Positions 61,806 through 64,000 of a stretch of DNA of 64,000 nucleotides are shown piece by piece. This DNA is from an uncultured Methanomassiliicoccales archaeon (GTDB lineage Archaea; Thermoplasmatota; Thermoplasmata; Methanomassiliicoccales; Methanomethylophilaceae): positions 62,001 to 126,000 of the forward strand of contig CAKUXX010000003.1 of assembly GCA_934702355.1 (NCBI GenBank), given 5' to 3'. A program made the position numbers and the translations under genes. Numbering within the stretch: position 1 is the first letter of the stretch; the number at the start of each line of letters is the position of its first letter. Below the pieces are notes generated by a model, which worked only from the letters and a program-made list of their open reading frames with translations, had not been told where the DNA came from and did not search any database.

Positions 61806-62030
61806 TCATTCCTCTTTCTTCTCAGCGGCCTTGAGCCTGGCTGCCTTCTCGGTGGCTGCCTTCTCAGTCCACTCTGTGGTCCTCGCGACCCTCTTGAGCT
61901 CGATCATGTTCTTGTAGCACTTGTTGGCGTCGAAGAACAGGATTGTACCGTCTTTCTTGACGTACATCTTTCCGGTTCCGGGCTCGATGGGGGCTCCGCA
62001 GAAGGAGCACTTCCTTGTCATGTCTACCAT
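61806..62030 (-). CDS. rpl24e: Large ribosomal subunit protein L24e, one zinc cysteine missing
   Basis: The 74-residue protein has CSFCGAPIEPGTGKMYVKKDG followed by FFDANKCYKN. L24e normally ends its zinc finger with C-x3-C; here the third cysteine is Asp, leaving three. A basic and acidic helical tail (AARLKAAEKKEE) follows. ATG at 62039 is an alternative start overlapping rps28e. Confidence 0.92.
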   Translation of the reverse strand: MVDMTRKCSFCGAPIEPGTGKMYVKKDGTILFFDANKCYKNMIELKRVARTTEWTEKAATEKAARLKAAEKKEE

Positions 62031-62035
62031 CGAAA

Positions 62036-62248
62036 TCACCTCATTCCGAGCTTACGGGCCTCTCTGGATGTTTCCCTGAGCATCAGGATGTCTCCCATCC
62101 TGACAGGACCCATGATGTTCCTTGTGATGATCCTTCCTTTGTCGCGACCGTCGAGTACACGGACTTTGACCTGGGTAGCCTCCCCGGTCATTCCGGTCCT
62201 GCCGATGATCTCGACAACCTCCGAGGGGATGCTGTCAGTGTCGACCAT
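62036..62248 (-). CDS. rps28e: Small ribosomal subunit protein S28e
   Basis: This 70-residue OB-fold protein has VVEIIGRTGMTGEATQVKVR and ends LMLRETSREARKLGMR, the S28e signature. It is in its usual place between L7ae and L24e. Confidence 0.95.
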   Translation of the reverse strand: MVDTDSIPSEVVEIIGRTGMTGEATQVKVRVLDGRDKGRIITRNIMGPVRMGDILMLRETSREARKLGMR

Positions 62249-62258
62249 TCAGCTCACC

Positions 62259-62624
62259 TCAGTTCTTCAGTGCTGCAACAGCCTGGGCGATCTCTTCACA
62301 GAGGGCTTTTCCCTTTCCGACATCCATGATTGCGACGGACGCGGCGGGCTTGTCGAGTCCGATTGCCTTTCCGAGCTCGACCTTGCTGGGAACGTAGACG
62401 TAGGGGACGTTCCTCTCGTCGCAGAGTGCGGGCATGTGAGCGAGGATCTCCGGGGGCTCGACGTCGGTTGCCATGATGACGATGGCAGCGGCGCTGCGCT
62501 CGACGACCTTGGTGACCTCGTTGGTTCCCTTCTTGATCTTTCCGCCGTCCCTGGCCATCTCGGCGAGGGAGTAGGCTTTGTCGGAGAGTTCCTTGGGTGT
62601 CTCAAACTTCACAAATACAGACAT
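62259..62624 (-). CDS. rpl7ae: Large ribosomal subunit protein L7Ae
   Basis: This 121-residue kink-turn RNA-binding protein is shared by the ribosome, box C/D and H/ACA RNPs and RNase P in archaea. It begins MSVFVKFETPKELSDKAYSL and contains IKKGTNEVTKVVERS and ATDVEPPEILAHMPALC. The frame is open to 62669, but the conserved start is 62624. Confidence 0.96.
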   Translation of the reverse strand: MSVFVKFETPKELSDKAYSLAEMARDGGKIKKGTNEVTKVVERSAAAIVIMATDVEPPEILAHMPALCDERNVPYVYVPSKVELGKAIGLDKPAASVAIMDVGKGKALCEEIAQAVAALKN

Positions 62625-62741
62625 TTCAATTACCTCTTTCAGACGCTCAAAGGCGCCTTCATCATTCATCGGCTCTTGGAGAGCATCCCGACTAACTGAT
62701 TGTGGTATATAAACGTACTCAGACTACGGGTCTTGTCAAGA

Positions 62742-63071
62742 TTAACACTGTGTCGACCTTCGATGATGGGCCTCGTAAAGCAGTATTCTGTCCCGGAGGA
62801 CCTCTTCCCTGAAATCCCCCCTCATGGCCCTCTCGCTGACTATGCTTACCTCTGTTCCCAGAGCCTCCTCGAGCCTGCCGTAGAATCCTCCCATCCTGAA
62901 CAGCCCGATGCCTTCGGGAGGGACGATGCAGAAGTCATAGTCGCTGTCGGGACGGTTGTCACCGCGGGCCCTCGAGCCGAAAAGGTACACGCGTATCATC
63001 CCGTACTCTGCCGCTATGGGACCGACGATACGACTGAGTTCGTCGAACGTGTATCCCCGAACTTCGCTCAT
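62742..63071 (-). CDS. MNT-type nucleotidyltransferase domain protein
   Basis: A 109-residue protein with the polymerase-beta-like motif LFGSRARGDNRPDSDYDFCI. Such small proteins often pair with a HEPN partner as toxin-antitoxin or tRNA-modifying units; no HEPN gene is adjacent here. Target unknown. Confidence 0.9.
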   Translation of the reverse strand: MSEVRGYTFDELSRIVGPIAAEYGMIRVYLFGSRARGDNRPDSDYDFCIVPPEGIGLFRMGGFYGRLEEALGTEVSIVSERAMRGDFREEVLRDRILLYEAHHRRSTQC

Positions 63072-63107
63072 TGAGACGGGATGTTGCCTGCGTTATATGA
63101 ACAAGAC

Positions 63108-64000
63108 TCAGACTTCAGGTTCGGCACAGGCTCCGCATTCTCCAGAGCACATCGATTCCCTGAACACAATATACAGTATAGAACACGCCACGACATTCCT
63201 GATCAGGATGAGCATCATCCCCGCAGTACCTATGTCCCCTCCGCAGTACCCCGCATTGAATGCGAAGAGCAGCTGTGTGAGCAGCAACGTCAGGATCGTC
63301 AGACAGGTGACCTTCTTTGCGAAGCCGCCCCCGGGCCCGAACACGTGCAGCATCGCGACCGACGGGATGATCCATATCAGGTACTGTGCGGAGAACACCT
63401 TGTTGACCAGCATGAACAGCAGGAGAACCACCATGATGCTCAGATTGAGCACGTGCAGATCGGTCTCGGGAGCACGCATGTGCCTGACCGCGAACACGAT
63501 GTAGAACAGGACTATGCTCAGAAGCATCAGGGGCAGCAGGATCCCTGCCACGGCATCGGGGACCGGGCCGATCAGGTTGTCCGATCCGAAGCTGTTGTCC
63601 ACGAAGAGTTGGATCCTCGCATCGAACAGGCCTGTCAGCGACAGCGGATACAGGACGGATGCCGCCACGGACTCCAGCTGGAGCGGCCTGTCCGTATGGT
63701 ACCCGAGGAACGATGTCGCCATCTCTGGATCGATAAGCCAGAACACGGCCATGACCACTGCCCCGGTCAGAACGAACACGGCGGTTCCCCTGACGGCGTC
63801 CCTCGTGCATCCGCGACCTATCAGATACATAACGAACAGCGGGAAGACGATTATAGGATACAGCTTCGCCAATGTGCCCAATGCCAGAAGGAGGAACGCC
63901 AATTCGTATCTCCTCTCGGAGAACAGAACGAACGCTCCCAGGACGAACACCATCGGCACTATGTCGTAGCGGTCGACCACGAACTCAAACATCAGCAGGA
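63108..64000 (-). CDS. Multi-spanning membrane protein, likely GT-C glycosyltransferase, 5'-truncated
   Basis: The frame is open to the right edge, so the N-terminus lies outside; the ATG at 63992 is internal. About 8 membrane helices are visible, with RYELAFLLLALGTLAKLYPI and VFSAQYLIWIIPSVAML, the pattern of DUF2029/GT87-type polyprenol-phosphate sugar transferases. The catalytic Asp would be in the missing part. The C-terminus is Cys-rich (CSGECGAC). Confidence 0.7.
   Translation of the reverse strand, partial: LLMFEFVVDRYDIVPMVFVLGAFVLFSERRYELAFLLLALGTLAKLYPIIVFPLFVMYLIGRGCTRDAVRGTAVFVLTGAVVMAVFWLIDPEMATSFLGYHTDRPLQLESVAASVLYPLSLTGLFDARIQLFVDNSFGSDNLIGPVPDAVAGILLPLMLLSIVLFYIVFAVRHMRAPETDLHVLNLSIMVVLLLFMLVNKVFSAQYLIWIIPSVAMLHVFGPGGGFAKKVTCLTILTLLLTQLLFAFNAGYCGGDIGTAGMMLILIRNVVACSILYIVFRESMCSGECGACAEPEV

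Overview
The window reads as a GC-rich chromosome segment of a methanogenic archaeon in the Thermoplasmata, most likely the order Methanomassiliicoccales (gut or rumen type). The evidence is a methanogenesis marker protein 8 gene, HypB, archaeal ribosomal and RNA polymerase genes with an unsplit RpoB, archaeal aIF2-gamma and aIF5B, pantoate kinase and CoaBC, Gins51, a DUF1638 protein, several DUF4143/DUF234-type ATPases, and many TATA boxes about 25 bases upstream of start codons (leaderless transcription). The order-level assignment is an inference.

Layout. 1-2412: two convergent AAA-type ATPases, the first cut by the left edge. 2569-5347: hypB, purD, truA. 5447-11898: a very large STT3/AglB-like membrane protein and a small secreted, anchored partner. 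12026-13773: pyrF and a radical SAM gene sharing one divergent promoter. 13877-22729: RNA polymerase operon rpoH-rpoB-rpoA1-rpoA2-rpl30e-nusA. 22833-33104: tRNA-Lys(TTT) and housekeeping genes (trmI, DUF1638, proS, prs, DUF357, pantoate kinase, coaBC, tmk, Toprim, DUF167, gins51, MBL hydrolase, CBS).

33117-42500: tRNA-Lys(CTT) followed by an integrated element of about 9.3 kb. A 21-bp perfect direct repeat of the tRNA 3' end lies at both ends (33173-33193 and 42480-42500). The element carries a tyrosine recombinase, a tandem ribbon-helix-helix protein, a type III-like restriction-modification pair, a GC-rich hairpin cluster and a possible replication initiator. The methyltransferase gene is interrupted by an 11-base homopolymer and is out of frame by one base, which looks like a phase-variation switch in the OFF state.

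42754-46739 is a second accessory stretch: a Fic protein, a DUF4143 ATPase, the remnant of another, and a ThiF/MoeB-like E1 protein. 46900-53329: an MBL-like protein, an HxlR regulator, a small membrane protein, an Rrf2 regulator, and a sulfur operon metY-nifS-nifU-cysK. 53459-64000: CLC channel, cyclophilin, methanogenesis marker 8, rps6e-aif2g-PIN, a degenerate phospholipase D-like protein, the cluster rpl7ae-rps28e-rpl24e-ndk-infB, a nucleotidyltransferase and a truncated membrane glycosyltransferase.

The most unusual signal is regulatory. Each of the three DUF4143 ATPase loci whose 5' end is visible (genes at 2412 and 44228, remnant at 45810) has two or three copies of a locus-specific repeat spaced exactly 33 bp apart, directly upstream of the TATA position. 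The motifs differ between loci but the spacing, about three helical turns, does not.
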